64,000 bases of DNA from an uncultured Chitinophagaceae bacterium (lineage in GTDB: Bacteria > Bacteroidota > Bacteroidia > Chitinophagales > Chitinophagaceae), in contig CALGAP010000007.1 of assembly GCA_937958995.1 (NCBI GenBank), forward strand, positions 434,001-498,000, read 5' to 3'. The notes under the pieces were generated by a model. The model did no database searches and was not told where the DNA came from. It worked only from the letters and a program-made list of their open reading frames with translations. Shown here in pieces: positions 27,518 to 37,004 of the stretch (positions within the stretch are counted from its first letter, which is position 1; every line of letters begins with the position of its first letter). The position numbers and the translations under genes are program-made.

Positions 27518-28366
27518 TTATTTCGTCTCCAGTTGATATTGCAGCGGGTCGTCGTGACTGGTGGCATAGGCTTTTGAATAGTCCAGCTTTCCGCGGCTGG
27601 CGGCAATAAAGCGAATGCCCTGCAGAATATGATTTACAAATACCGGATCGCTGTAGTCTTTGCCATCGTGACCCAGTGCAGTGCACCAGGTATGACCACC
27701 ATCAAACTGGTATGCCCACACGGCAGGATACAAATCGGCGTAAGTGCCTTTATGTTGTGCAACCAGTCTTTGTTCGGTAGTGTCGGCAGCTTTTAGCGAA
27801 TTCAGATCATATGCCATCAGCACGGTGCGACCAGGATAAAGTTCCCTGGCGAAATAACATTCGTCGTTTCTTACCCAAACTTTCGGCACATCTTTCAGCG
27901 ATTCATGATTGGGATGCAGGGCTTTTACCTTGAGTTCCTGGAATTTCGGATGCCAGGCAAAACTGCCACCGAGCATCATTTTAAACCATTTCCAGTTGCG
28001 TTCGGTTCCTACCACCGAGTGAATGCCTACAAAACCGCCGCCTGCCTCTATATACTGCCGGAAGGCCAGCCGCTGTGCATCAGTATCGAACACGTCGTTG
28101 TTGGTGCTGGCGAAAAGAAGAAGCGTGTATTGTTGCAGTTTTTCCTTTGTCATCACCGAGGCGTCGGAAGAAGTATCTACCTTAAAGCCATATTGCGCGC
28201 CAAGTTTCTGAACGCAGGCAACAGCCTGTGGTATATTCCCGTGAACATAACCCTTGCCATTCTTTGTGTAAACCAACACGGAAACTCTTTTCCAGTTTAC
28301 TTTATGCTGCGCAAAATTTTGAGAAGATAAAATCAGCAACAGAAAGGCGGTGATGGCAAGTTTCAT
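27518..28366 (-). CDS. Exported ThuA-domain protein
   Basis: A 282-residue protein with a signal peptide (ending NFAQH). The body is the ThuA fold, a class-I glutamine-amidotransferase-like domain: VLVYTKNGKGYVHGNIP at the start, LLLFASTNNDVF, a glycine turn AGGGFVGIHSVVG, and late signatures WVRNDECYF and AYQFDGGHTWCTALGHDG. Family members occur in trehalose/maltose utilisation and many polysaccharide loci; the reaction is poorly defined, and oxidised-sugar metabolism has been proposed. It shares strand with the GH78 gene upstream, 10 bases apart, so they are probably co-transcribed. Confidence 0.92.
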   Translation of the reverse strand: MKLAITAFLLLILSSQNFAQHKVNWKRVSVLVYTKNGKGYVHGNIPQAVACVQKLGAQYGFKVDTSSDASVMTKEKLQQYTLLLFASTNNDVFDTDAQRLAFRQYIEAGGGFVGIHSVVGTERNWKWFKMMLGGSFAWHPKFQELKVKALHPNHESLKDVPKVWVRNDECYFARELYPGRTVLMAYDLNSLKAADTTEQRLVAQHKGTYADLYPAVWAYQFDGGHTWCTALGHDGKDYSDPVFVNHILQGIRFIAASRGKLDYSKAYATSHDDPLQYQLETK

Positions 28367-28376
28367 TCGTCTGCTT

Positions 28377-31040
28377 TTACTTTATTTCAAACATATACTT
28401 TCCTGCGGGAACGGTAAAGTCTTTCGGATTATTTATGATGGCACCATCCTGGTACACTTTCATTTTTCCCGTCACATTCAGGCTGATTCGTGCAGTAGCA
28501 TTGGGCGGCACAACAACCATATACACCATCTTCTTCTCCACCCTTTTCCATGAAGAGACTATCTTACCATATGGAGAATCATGGCTCGCTTCAAAATTCG
28601 CCAGTCCTTCAGCAAAATGCGGCTGCAACAAAATATTCTTGAATCCGGGCTGTTGCGGATCGGGCTTTATGCCGCCCAGCGCCTTGTAATACCACGCGCC
28701 GATTTCACCAAACATGATATGGTTTAGTGAAATATCAGATTGCGCGTCAATCGCCCAGTTTTCATATAATGTGGTCGCGCCATTTTCTACCCACCACCCC
28801 CAGGAGGGATATGTTTTTTGCGACGCAACTTTGAAAGCAAGATCGGCGTAGCCATTTTCACTTAAAGCATTTAAAATGGCTTTGGTTCCCAGCAACCCGA
28901 CATTGATATGATTGTTGTCTGCCTTTACCCGTGCTGCCAGGTTTGCCGCTACGTTCGTCTTCATATCTTCCGGTACAAGTCCCCAATATAATGGCATGCT
29001 CAGCTCGGTTTGCATACCCTTGCCATATATGCCTGTTGATTCGTCAAGGTATTTTTTATTGAAAGCATCCTTTATCTGCTGCGCCAGCTTCGCGTATTTT
29101 TCATGATCATCATGCTTACCTAAAATCTTTGCGGCATTCGACAAGATGGTGGCGTCAACAAAATAGTACACACTTGAAGTGAACTCTACCGGCGGCTTAT
29201 CAGTCACCGGCACCCAGTCGCCAAGCCCCCAGGTTGTGAGCGAGCCCTGGCTGATGTAGGTGATATGGTCAACATATCTTTTGATATTTTCGTAGCATCG
29301 CGACAACAATGTCGTATCACCATAAAACAAATAAATATTCCAGGGAATGATTGCGATGGTGCTGGTCCAGTCGGGTCCATTTCCCCATTCATAACCCCAT
29401 CCTCCTGTTGGAATAATGGAAGGCAAAACGCCATTGGGCTGCTGCTCATCGCGATGATCGGCCAGCCACTTTTCATAGATAGTGATGCCGTCGAAATTGT
29501 AAAGACCCGTTTCAACAGCAATATGCGCGTCGCCCGTCCACCCATTCTTTTCGCGCTGCGGACAGTCGGTAGGATAACCAAACAAGTTCGAGAGATAAGA
29601 GTTGTTGGTAGCGAACCATATTTTGTCGATTACAGGGTTCGATGAAGCGACGCTGCCAACGGGCGGCACATCGCTGTGCATGAAATAAGCAGTAAGACTT
29701 TCCTGGTTCAACTGCACGGGCGCGCTGCTGGTGACTTCCACATATTGAAAGCCTTTATAGTTAAACCGCGGTCTGAAAATTTCTTCACCTTCTCCTTTCG
29801 GCACAAAAATATCTGTCTGAAAAGGATCGCTGTCGTCCATCGGACGATAATGTACATCGATATTCGATTGATCAACGCGGCCATTGGGATATAAACGTTC
29901 TGCATGACGCAATCTCACAACAGTACCGCGAGCAGCTTTCAGTTTTATTTCACTTACACCGGAAATATTTCTCCCAAAATCAAAAACATACAAAGTATCG
30001 TCAAATCGGCGAAAAGATTTCACTTTTAACGTATCTACCCGGCGAATGGGATGCAGCGCTTGCGCCACAATATTGTTCGTCGGCGCCGAACGGTAAATCA
30101 CATCCTGCCAGGTGGAATCGTCAAATACATTCGTGTTCCAACCTGGTTGTTCTTTACTGGCATCATAGTGTTCCGCAGTATAAATACTGTTGAAGACGAC
30201 GGGGCTGAGCGAAGTCGTCCATTCTTTACCAGTAGCAATAGTCTCCACACTTCCGTCATCATAAGTAATCCGCAGATCAAGACAAAATGCCGGTCGTGCG
30301 CGCCAGGGAGCATTGTGAAAGTTCCATACTGCGGTGGATTGATGATTGTACCATCCATTGCCCAGCAGTACACCAATAGTGTTATCGCCGTTTTGCAAAG
30401 CATCGGTTACATCGTGCGTCACGTACATTATACGCCGGTCGAATCGCGTGTACATCGGATCGAGCTGGTGATCGCCGATCCTTTTTCCGTTTATATATAA
30501 TTCAAACAAACCGGCAGCAGCGATATAGGCGCGTGCGGACTTTATTTTTTTACCAGTAGAAAATTTTCTCCTGAAACAGGGCGCCGCTTTTTCATTTTGA
30601 TCTTTGCCATCGCTTATCCATGCGCCTTTCCAGTTGCGCGCATCCATCATACCTGTTTCAAAAGAACTTACCACTTTAATGGGTGCCGCTGCTTCATCTT
30701 TATCCCACAACTGCACCGCCCAGTAATATTTGGTGAACGGCTGCAGAGGCTGACCTGCATACACTACCAGGTGGTTATCGGAATTGATGCGGCCGGTTTG
30801 CCAATAGTCTCCCTGGCCTTTACTTACCGATAAAGAATCAGTGCCCACCACAATACTGTAAGCCGTTTGTTTTGCGCCATTTCTGTTATCATCAAGTTTC
30901 CATGATAGTCGCGGATGGGTAGCATCGATGCCAATCGGCGCCTTCAAATACTCACAACGCAAGTCTGTGGCAGACTGTGCATCAATCTTGAATGAGATGG
31001 CAAAAGCGATTACCAGCAGTGCAGAAAATTTCTCTCTCAT
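28377..31040 (-). CDS. Exported alpha-L-rhamnosidase, family GH78
   Basis: An 887-residue enzyme with a signal peptide (MREKFSALLVIAFAIS, cleavage near DAQS). Domain order matches GH78: fibronectin-like N-domain (LRCEYLKAPIGIDATHPRLSW), two beta-sandwich domains (LFELYINGKRIGDHQLDP), an (alpha/alpha)6 barrel with the diagnostic DCPQREKNGWTGDA near residues 495-510, and a C-terminal beta domain beginning after GEIGAWYYKALGG. It removes terminal rhamnose from glycosides or pectin-like chains. ATG at 31040 is preferred over 31100 because the upstream 20 residues are not signal-like. The GH78-ThuA pair looks like a separate small operon from the neighbouring iron receptor. Confidence 0.93.
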   Translation of the reverse strand: MREKFSALLVIAFAISFKIDAQSATDLRCEYLKAPIGIDATHPRLSWKLDDNRNGAKQTAYSIVVGTDSLSVSKGQGDYWQTGRINSDNHLVVYAGQPLQPFTKYYWAVQLWDKDEAAAPIKVVSSFETGMMDARNWKGAWISDGKDQNEKAAPCFRRKFSTGKKIKSARAYIAAAGLFELYINGKRIGDHQLDPMYTRFDRRIMYVTHDVTDALQNGDNTIGVLLGNGWYNHQSTAVWNFHNAPWRARPAFCLDLRITYDDGSVETIATGKEWTTSLSPVVFNSIYTAEHYDASKEQPGWNTNVFDDSTWQDVIYRSAPTNNIVAQALHPIRRVDTLKVKSFRRFDDTLYVFDFGRNISGVSEIKLKAARGTVVRLRHAERLYPNGRVDQSNIDVHYRPMDDSDPFQTDIFVPKGEGEEIFRPRFNYKGFQYVEVTSSAPVQLNQESLTAYFMHSDVPPVGSVASSNPVIDKIWFATNNSYLSNLFGYPTDCPQREKNGWTGDAHIAVETGLYNFDGITIYEKWLADHRDEQQPNGVLPSIIPTGGWGYEWGNGPDWTSTIAIIPWNIYLFYGDTTLLSRCYENIKRYVDHITYISQGSLTTWGLGDWVPVTDKPPVEFTSSVYYFVDATILSNAAKILGKHDDHEKYAKLAQQIKDAFNKKYLDESTGIYGKGMQTELSMPLYWGLVPEDMKTNVAANLAARVKADNNHINVGLLGTKAILNALSENGYADLAFKVASQKTYPSWGWWVENGATTLYENWAIDAQSDISLNHIMFGEIGAWYYKALGGIKPDPQQPGFKNILLQPHFAEGLANFEASHDSPYGKIVSSWKRVEKKMVYMVVVPPNATARISLNVTGKMKVYQDGAIINNPKDFTVPAGKYMFEIK

Positions 31041-31157
31041 ACAGGTATTGGCATTCCGATAAAGATAGCTCAATACCCCCATTTTGGGGTTGTTCTGCAC
31101 AGGTGGTTTGCGAAATTTTACAGGGCCATAAATTCATTAAACTTTAAAATCTTCAAC

Positions 31158-31364
31158 ATGAAACTGCTCCCTACCTGCTACGTATCCCTGATAGTCATGA
31201 CAGCGATGATGGCGGGTTGCAATAAAAACAGTGGCAACGCTCCTCCTCCCCCGCCTCCCGATGGTGATACATCCAAAATATATCTTGCCGGCAAAAGCGC
31301 GAATGAACCTGCTGGTCCGGCCTATTGGAAAGGTGTCGAACAGGTGAACCTCACTGCTCAGTGA
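31158..31364 (+). CDS. Short, probably truncated lipoprotein
   Basis: A 68-residue frame with a good lipoprotein signal (lipobox MAGC), a short proline run, and one copy of a motif (KIYLAGKSANEPAGPAYWK, then VNLT). This looks like the first blade of Bacteroidota lipoproteins that repeat a VYVAG...YWKNG...LT unit many times. Only one unit remains, and the TGA at 31362-31364 touches the end of the convergent TonB receptor gene. I read it as the 5' remnant of a longer gene cut during acquisition of the receptor, but it could still be expressed as a small lipoprotein. Confidence 0.5.
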   Translation: MKLLPTCYVSLIVMTAMMAGCNKNSGNAPPPPPPDGDTSKIYLAGKSANEPAGPAYWKGVEQVNLTAQ

Positions 31365-33713
31365 CTAAAACCTGTATGTCACACTCAGCCTCCAGTTCCT
31401 GTACGCTTCTGCCTGCCAGTAGTAAAAACCACTCCAGCTGTAGAATGCACCTGAGTAAACATCAGCGTTGAACAGGTTGTTGACATTCACCGCTACGAGA
31501 AACTTGTTAAACTGGTAAGAGGCAGCCGCATCAAATTTGGTATACGCTGGCATGGAGGGATCCATGTCCCTGTCATAAGCCGCATACCAGGCGCTGCGCC
31601 CTGCTGCATGCGAGCCGCCAAAAGAAAGACCAAGACCTTTTACCGGACCGCGACGGAACCGATAGTTCAGCCAGGCATTGGCAATGTGCTTGTCAGTGCC
31701 TGGTATCTGGCGGTCGATCTGCTTTTCTTCAGTATCCTTGGTAACCCTGGCGTCGGTATAGGCGTAGTTCGCAGTAACTTCCAGGCCGCTGAACAACTGG
31801 CCACGCACGTCAAATTCAACGCCGCGGGTTTTGGTCTCACCCAACTGGACTGAGAAATACTGGTTAACCGGGTCGGGAGATAATTCATTTTTCTTGGTGA
31901 TCTCGTACAAAGCCACTGATGCAGTCCAACGGCCATTCAGCCATTCTTTTTTCACACCCAATTCCTTATTACTACCGAGAATGGGTTTGAATTTTTCTCC
32001 ATCAAAAGTGGCGCCTGCCTGCGGAATGAACGATTGATCGTACACGGCGTACACACTCAGCCCCCTGCCCACACTATAACTTACACCCGCGCGCGGAGTA
32101 AACTTGTCGCTCTCCACTTTACCATCATAAGGATTTTCATCGCCGGTAGTGGTATATCGTCCTGCGAGTGTAAGACGAAGTCTTTCATCCAGGAACCTCA
32201 ACTCATCCTGCACATATATGGCCGTATATAAATTATTGTAGTGAACACCTCTTTGCTTAATGCCCAGGCTGCGATCCCAAACAGGATAAGCAGAAGCGGG
32301 CACAGTGCCATATACAGGATTGTATACATTGAATTCCTGAGATCCTACTATTGCACCAGCCTGGCTCCAGTCGTGGTAAAAATCTTTATCCCCCATATCA
32401 AGACCCGCAAGGATGCGGTGCTTTACGACGCCGGTATTTACGTCACCATTCACGAAAAACTGTCCCACCTTGGTTTGTCCCAAAATATCCCAGATGCTGA
32501 TACCTCTCTTCAGGTTATCGTTTTCGATACCTGTAGGCCAAAGACTGCTGCCCACCTGGTCGAAATGCATATAGGCCAACTGACCGGTCAGTTTCCAGTC
32601 GTCGTTGATGCTGTGCGACAAAGTCACGAAGAAAGACTGGTCTTTGATCCTGGTGGGATCCATGTTTGCCTCCAGCGTGCTGAAATTTTTCGGGATGCCG
32701 GGATCGCCGAGTTCTTTGCCAGAATAAAGATAGCTGCCTCCTATCGGCGACATATCCACGTACTGGTAAGTATACTCAGCGGTGAGTGATGTACTGGGAT
32801 TGATCTGGTATTTGATAACCGGTGCGATGGACACGCGGTTGTTGTATTCAAAATTTCTTTGTGTACCCTTCATCTGTCCCATCAGGTTGAGGCGGTACTG
32901 CAGTTTGCCATCCTTGCTCAGCAGTCCGTCCAGGTCAAGCGTGCTGCGGTATGTACCGAAGCTGCCCACTGTCATACCTACTTCGCCTTTTTTGATGCCG
33001 GTTGGTTTCTTGGTTACCACATTATAAAAACCGCTGGGCTCGCCGCTGGCCAGCATAAATCCCGCAGGGCCTTTCACAAATTCAATACGCTCTACCATGC
33101 TCATGTCTTCGGTAAGCGGTCCCCAGGTTTCCTGCACGTTCATGCCATTGCGGAAAGCGGCAATGCGCGAACCGCGCATCACGATGCGTGCATAAGTTTC
33201 CCAGTGCTCAGAAGCGGTGGCGCCGCTCACGTTGCGGATCACATTTTCGCGCATATCAAAAATCTGCTGGTCAACCAGGGTCTGTCGGGTGATCACCTGT
33301 ATGTTTTGCGGAACTTCAATCAGCGGAGTTCTTAAACGCAGCGAAATGGAAGGATAATCGGTAACGTATTTGCTCGGGTTGGCGGTCACCAAAACGGTTT
33401 GCAACTCGCCCGCGCTTTCGGTCAGTGTGAAATTGGCCTCGAAAGTTTCGCCCTCCTTCAGTTCAGCCTTCAGGGTCTGTGGTTTAAGACCGGCAAAGCT
33501 GGCCTCGATGGTATAAGAACCGGGTTTCAGTTCATTAATTTCATATTTTCCTTCTTTATCGGTAACGGCACCCTTGCCTGTGCCTTTCACTATCACATTT
33601 ACATGTTCTGCAGGGCTTCCGTCGGCAGTAGTTACTTTTCCTTTGATACTTTGTGCAGTTAATTTTGTGCATGCTATCAATAAGATCGCTATTATCAGAC
33701 CTGTCTTATTCAT
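31365..33713 (-). CDS. TonB-dependent siderophore receptor with carboxypeptidase-regulatory-like N-domain
   Basis: A 782-residue outer-membrane receptor with a signal peptide ending TKLTAQ. A CarboxypepD_reg-like domain occupies about 22-95 (IKGKVTTADGSPAEHVNV, TDKEGKYEINELKPGSYTI), then a plug (about 115-240) with VPQNIQVITRQTLVDQQ and FVKGPAGFMLASGEPSGFYN, the pattern of siderophore receptors of the FhuE/FoxA type. A 22-strand barrel ends in a terminal aromatic (SVTYRF). It probably imports ferric siderophores. No SusD partner is adjacent, which fits iron rather than glycan uptake. The gene lies back to back with the PUL regulator, 158 bases apart. Confidence 0.93.
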   Translation of the reverse strand: MNKTGLIIAILLIACTKLTAQSIKGKVTTADGSPAEHVNVIVKGTGKGAVTDKEGKYEINELKPGSYTIEASFAGLKPQTLKAELKEGETFEANFTLTESAGELQTVLVTANPSKYVTDYPSISLRLRTPLIEVPQNIQVITRQTLVDQQIFDMRENVIRNVSGATASEHWETYARIVMRGSRIAAFRNGMNVQETWGPLTEDMSMVERIEFVKGPAGFMLASGEPSGFYNVVTKKPTGIKKGEVGMTVGSFGTYRSTLDLDGLLSKDGKLQYRLNLMGQMKGTQRNFEYNNRVSIAPVIKYQINPSTSLTAEYTYQYVDMSPIGGSYLYSGKELGDPGIPKNFSTLEANMDPTRIKDQSFFVTLSHSINDDWKLTGQLAYMHFDQVGSSLWPTGIENDNLKRGISIWDILGQTKVGQFFVNGDVNTGVVKHRILAGLDMGDKDFYHDWSQAGAIVGSQEFNVYNPVYGTVPASAYPVWDRSLGIKQRGVHYNNLYTAIYVQDELRFLDERLRLTLAGRYTTTGDENPYDGKVESDKFTPRAGVSYSVGRGLSVYAVYDQSFIPQAGATFDGEKFKPILGSNKELGVKKEWLNGRWTASVALYEITKKNELSPDPVNQYFSVQLGETKTRGVEFDVRGQLFSGLEVTANYAYTDARVTKDTEEKQIDRQIPGTDKHIANAWLNYRFRRGPVKGLGLSFGGSHAAGRSAWYAAYDRDMDPSMPAYTKFDAAASYQFNKFLVAVNVNNLFNADVYSGAFYSWSGFYYWQAEAYRNWRLSVTYRF

Positions 33714-33741
33714 GTCTTATCCTGTTTTAATTTAGTCGCCG

Positions 33742-33749
33742 CAAAATTA
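33742..33749 (-). promoter_or_regulatory. Candidate -7 promoter element for the siderophore receptor
   Basis: On the minus strand this reads TAATTTTG, a full TAnnTTTG match, 29 bases before the receptor ATG. Confidence 0.45.
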
Positions 33750-33755
33750 TCCCTG

Positions 33756-33770
33756 CCCCGGCGGCCGGGG
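33756..33770. repeat. GC-rich inverted repeat upstream of the receptor promoter
   Basis: CCCCGG and CCGGGG arms are separated by three bases. The repeat sits just upstream of the candidate -7 element of the receptor, in an otherwise AT-rich spacer. It could be an operator. It is not like an AT-rich Fur box. Confidence 0.35.
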
Positions 33771-33871
33771 TTGCCGGATCGGGAAAAGTGTTTACTAAAA
33801 GCGGAAACTTACAATTGGCTGACAAGTCCTTATCTTACGCGTTTTGATTATATTACGAGACAGACTGAAAC

Positions 33872-36838
33872 ATGAAAACCAGGGCATTATTTGTTATACT
33901 GTGCTTCGGTATTCTTTCCACAAAAGGGCAAAACACTATTGCCCTTCCGGAAATAATCAACTATGCGCGCCAGGTGTATAATGCCGGTACCCAAAACTGG
34001 AAGATAGCCCAGGACAGGCGGGGCATAATGTACTACGCCAACAACGAGGGCCTGCTCACTTTCGACGGTAATTTCTGGAAGCGATATACCATACCCGGCA
34101 ACAGCAGCGGCATACAGTCGCTGGCGGTCGACGACAATGGCCGCGTATATGTGGGCGCCCAGGCCGAGATCGGTTATTTTGAACCCGGGGCGCTGGGACG
34201 CCTGCACTATGTGAGTCTCAACAACCTGGTGCCCGAGGCAGATAAAGATTTCACCGACGTGTGGGATGTGGTACTTTACGACAAGGCAGTTTTCTTCCGC
34301 TCTTTCCGGAAAATTTTCCGGTTGAAAAACGGGAAGCTGAATGTGTACAGCGATATTTCCTGGGCATATATGGGTTTGTGCAATGGTAAACTGATTGCAC
34401 AAAACTATGCCGACGGCTTGCTGCAGTTCGAAGATGAGCGCTGGGTGCCCATACTGAAGAACAATAATATTCCCGTTCACGCCCAGGTTTCGGCCATTGT
34501 GCCACTGCATGGCGACAGCTCACTCGTGCTGATCAAAAGATATGGTTCCTTCATACTGCACGACGGAAAGCTGAGTCCCTTCAACACGCCATATATGCAG
34601 GATATCATTGCGCAGGTACCCTATGCAGCCACCGTGTTGAACGACGAACACATCGCCATAGCCACTTCGCTGGGCGGTTGCTACATCGTAAACAAACAGG
34701 GTCAGTTTGTGCAAAGACTCTCCCGGCGCGAGGGCGTGCAGAACAATAATATCCTCAGCGTTTTTGTTGACAACAATAAGAATCTCTGGCTCGGTCTCGA
34801 CAATGGTATTTCACATGTGCAGTACGATAATGCCATCAAGAGCATTTTCCCGGATTATGAAGAGCGCAGCGCCGGCCGATGCGCCGTGGTGTTTAATAAT
34901 AATTTATATATCGGTACATCGAACGGGCTATACCGCGCACCTATAAAAGAACTGGAAGATATCAGTCTTACCAAAAGCGATTTCACGCTGGTACCCGGCA
35001 CGCGCGGCCTGGTATGGAGCCTGGGCGTAGTGGATGGCCGGCTGTTTATGGGGCATAACAATGGTTTTTTTGAAATAAAGAATAACGCCGCGCAGTTGGT
35101 GGATACCAGCGCCGATGGCAGAACAGGCTGCTGGACTTTTCTACCCATCGGAAATATTGGCCGCGCCAAAGCGCTGCTCACCGGCACTTACAATGGCGTA
35201 AACCAATACTCATACGCCAACGGAAAATTTCAGACTCCGCCTTTCCACAATCACGTGGAGTCTATCCGCTACCTGGCCACCGACAATACCATCGCCTGGG
35301 CCGCGCACCCTTTCAAAGGATTGTACCGTATTTTTCTTGACACGGCAGCAAAGCCTTCATTTACCAAGTACGAGGATAAGAAAGGCATTTTGTCGCTGAA
35401 CAGGAACCACATGTTTTACCTGCGCAATCGCATTGTGCTCACCAACGAAAATGGCATTTTTGAATACAACGCGCAAACGGGTGATTTTGATTCCTGTCAC
35501 CTGCTGCTCGAAATATTCGGCAACATGCGCGTGCAATACCTGCGCGAAGACAGCGAAGGGAATATCTGGTTTATAGAAGAAAAAAGATTAGGCGTGGTAG
35601 ATTATTCCGGAAAAACACCGGAGATCGTGCGTTTTCCCGAGTTGAACAACAAGGTAATGGGGCATGGACTGGAGTTTGTGTACCCGCTCAACAGCAGCAA
35701 TATTTTTGTGGCGGGCGATGAAGGTTTTTACCATATTAATTATCAGCAATACAAGGCAGTCAATTCCATCAACCCGGTGCTGATCAGCGATGTGAGGATC
35801 ATCAACAAGACCGACAGTTCCATATTCGCGGGATTTTTCCCCTTCGATACAGAGCAGGAATATAAGCAGGAAGTGCCGCTGATCAGTTATGACTGGAACT
35901 CGGTGCATTTCGACTATTCTTCAGCATTATATGCCCGCCAGTCTGGCGTTGAATATTCATATTACCTCGAAGATTTCGACGCGGGCTGGTCGCCCTGGTC
36001 GCGCAGGCCGGAAAAGGACTATACCTATCTGCCGCCGGGCACCTATACTTTTAAGGTGAAGGCCCGCACGCACGAGGGCATCGAGAGCGATGTGACCAGC
36101 TACCGTTTTGTGATACTGGCGCCCTGGTACCGCACCACCTGGGCATATGCCGTGTATGTGCTGCTGGGCATGCTTTGCATCTACGGCATTTACCGCTGGC
36201 AGCGGGCCAAGTTCCTCAGGCAGCAGCAGGCTCATGAAGAGGAGCGCCGCCGCCTGGAGTACATGCACCAGTTGCAGATCGAAAAACATACGGAAGAGCA
36301 AAAGCAGCTGGCCTACCTGCATCAGCTGGAACTGGAGCGCAATGAGAGAATGATGATGCAGCTGAAAAATGCCACCCTGCAATCCGAAATCGAGAGCAAA
36401 AATACCGAGCTGGCCTCCACTACCCTCCACCTGATCCAGAAAGACGAAACCCTGATGAAGGTGAAGGAGGAATTCATGCGCCTGAAAAAGGCTAAGGACG
36501 CCGACAAGGAATCGGAAGAGTATAAGAAAATAGTGAGGATGCTCAGCGACGACAAGATCAAGCAGAACTGGGAACAGTTTGCCATCCATTTTAATAAGGT
36601 ACACGATGATTTCCTGCTTTTTATGAAAAAGCAATATCCCAAACTCACCGCCAGCGACCTGAAATTGTGCGCCTACCTGCGGCTGAACCTGAGCAGCAAA
36701 GACATCGCCCAGATCATGAATATTACGATAAAAAGCGTGGAGCTGAGCCGGTACAGACTTCGCAAAAAATTGCAGGTTCCCAGCGGTATGAGCCTCTTCG
36801 ATTTTCTCCTTGATTTCCAGAACAAGCTAAAGCAATAG
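33872..36838 (+). CDS. Membrane-spanning PUL regulator: sensor propeller, Y_Y_Y domain, LuxR-type HTH
   Basis: A 988-residue one-protein signalling regulator. A signal peptide (ending STKGQ) precedes two-component-regulator-type propeller blades (about 30-630, for example NWKIAQDRRGIMYYANNEGLLTFD in shape, VDDNGRVYVGAQAEIGYF in part, SVFVDNNKNLWLGLDNGISH). The Y_Y_Y domain follows (about 670-750: YYLEDFDAGWSPWS, YLPPGTYTFKVKA). One membrane span lies near 755-777, then a Gln/Glu-rich coiled coil (about 780-870), and a C-terminal helix-turn-helix (about 924-970: LTASDLKLCAYLRLNLSSKDI, MNITIKSVELSRYRLRKKL). There is no histidine kinase or receiver, so ligand binding outside must act on DNA directly across the membrane, as in SusR-like proteins. 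It lies immediately upstream of the SusC gene and most likely controls the locus. Confidence 0.9.
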   Translation: MKTRALFVILCFGILSTKGQNTIALPEIINYARQVYNAGTQNWKIAQDRRGIMYYANNEGLLTFDGNFWKRYTIPGNSSGIQSLAVDDNGRVYVGAQAEIGYFEPGALGRLHYVSLNNLVPEADKDFTDVWDVVLYDKAVFFRSFRKIFRLKNGKLNVYSDISWAYMGLCNGKLIAQNYADGLLQFEDERWVPILKNNNIPVHAQVSAIVPLHGDSSLVLIKRYGSFILHDGKLSPFNTPYMQDIIAQVPYAATVLNDEHIAIATSLGGCYIVNKQGQFVQRLSRREGVQNNNILSVFVDNNKNLWLGLDNGISHVQYDNAIKSIFPDYEERSAGRCAVVFNNNLYIGTSNGLYRAPIKELEDISLTKSDFTLVPGTRGLVWSLGVVDGRLFMGHNNGFFEIKNNAAQLVDTSADGRTGCWTFLPIGNIGRAKALLTGTYNGVNQYSYANGKFQTPPFHNHVESIRYLATDNTIAWAAHPFKGLYRIFLDTAAKPSFTKYEDKKGILSLNRNHMFYLRNRIVLTNENGIFEYNAQTGDFDSCHLLLEIFGNMRVQYLREDSEGNIWFIEEKRLGVVDYSGKTPEIVRFPELNNKVMGHGLEFVYPLNSSNIFVAGDEGFYHINYQQYKAVNSINPVLISDVRIINKTDSSIFAGFFPFDTEQEYKQEVPLISYDWNSVHFDYSSALYARQSGVEYSYYLEDFDAGWSPWSRRPEKDYTYLPPGTYTFKVKARTHEGIESDVTSYRFVILAPWYRTTWAYAVYVLLGMLCIYGIYRWQRAKFLRQQQAHEEERRRLEYMHQLQIEKHTEEQKQLAYLHQLELERNERMMMQLKNATLQSEIESKNTELASTTLHLIQKDETLMKVKEEFMRLKKAKDADKESEEYKKIVRMLSDDKIKQNWEQFAIHFNKVHDDFLLFMKKQYPKLTASDLKLCAYLRLNLSSKDIAQIMNITIKSVELSRYRLRKKLQVPSGMSLFDFLLDFQNKLKQ

Positions 36839-36846
36839 CAGGGCAT

Positions 36847-36865
36847 GATGTGGTAAAGATGTGGT
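36847..36865 (+). repeat. Tandem direct repeat upstream of susC, possible operator
   Basis: GATGTGGT occurs at 36847-36854 and again at 36858-36865, one helical turn (11 bases) apart, in the 166-base gap between the regulator and the SusC gene. The spacing suits two protomers on one DNA face. It is inference only. Confidence 0.35.
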
Positions 36866-36934
36866 GGAAATTATTACTTTTCAATCACTTCCATTTTTTT
36901 GATGGGGTAATGTTGTAGTGGAATTTTAGGCAGC

Positions 36935-36944
36935 GGCCGCGGCC
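36935..36944. promoter_or_regulatory. Ten-base perfect palindrome upstream of susC
   Basis: GGCCGCGGCC is self-complementary and followed by TTTT, 61 bases before the SusC ATG. It may be an operator or a weak terminator after the regulator gene; a stable stem with loop is not obvious. Confidence 0.3.
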
Positions 36945-37004
36945 TTTTCTACTTTTACTGCCTCGTATCACTATAATATTATTTTAACCAAAACACGATT
37001 GCTT

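Noticed and set aside
31075..31090. ACCCC/GGGGT inverted repeat upstream of the GH78 gene
   Set aside because: Only five base pairs around a six-base loop; too weak to call an operator without comparative data.
35957..36634. 225-codon minus-strand frame under the regulator's coiled coil
   Set aside because: Leucine/phenylalanine-rich product arises from complementing Gln/Glu-rich coiled-coil codons.
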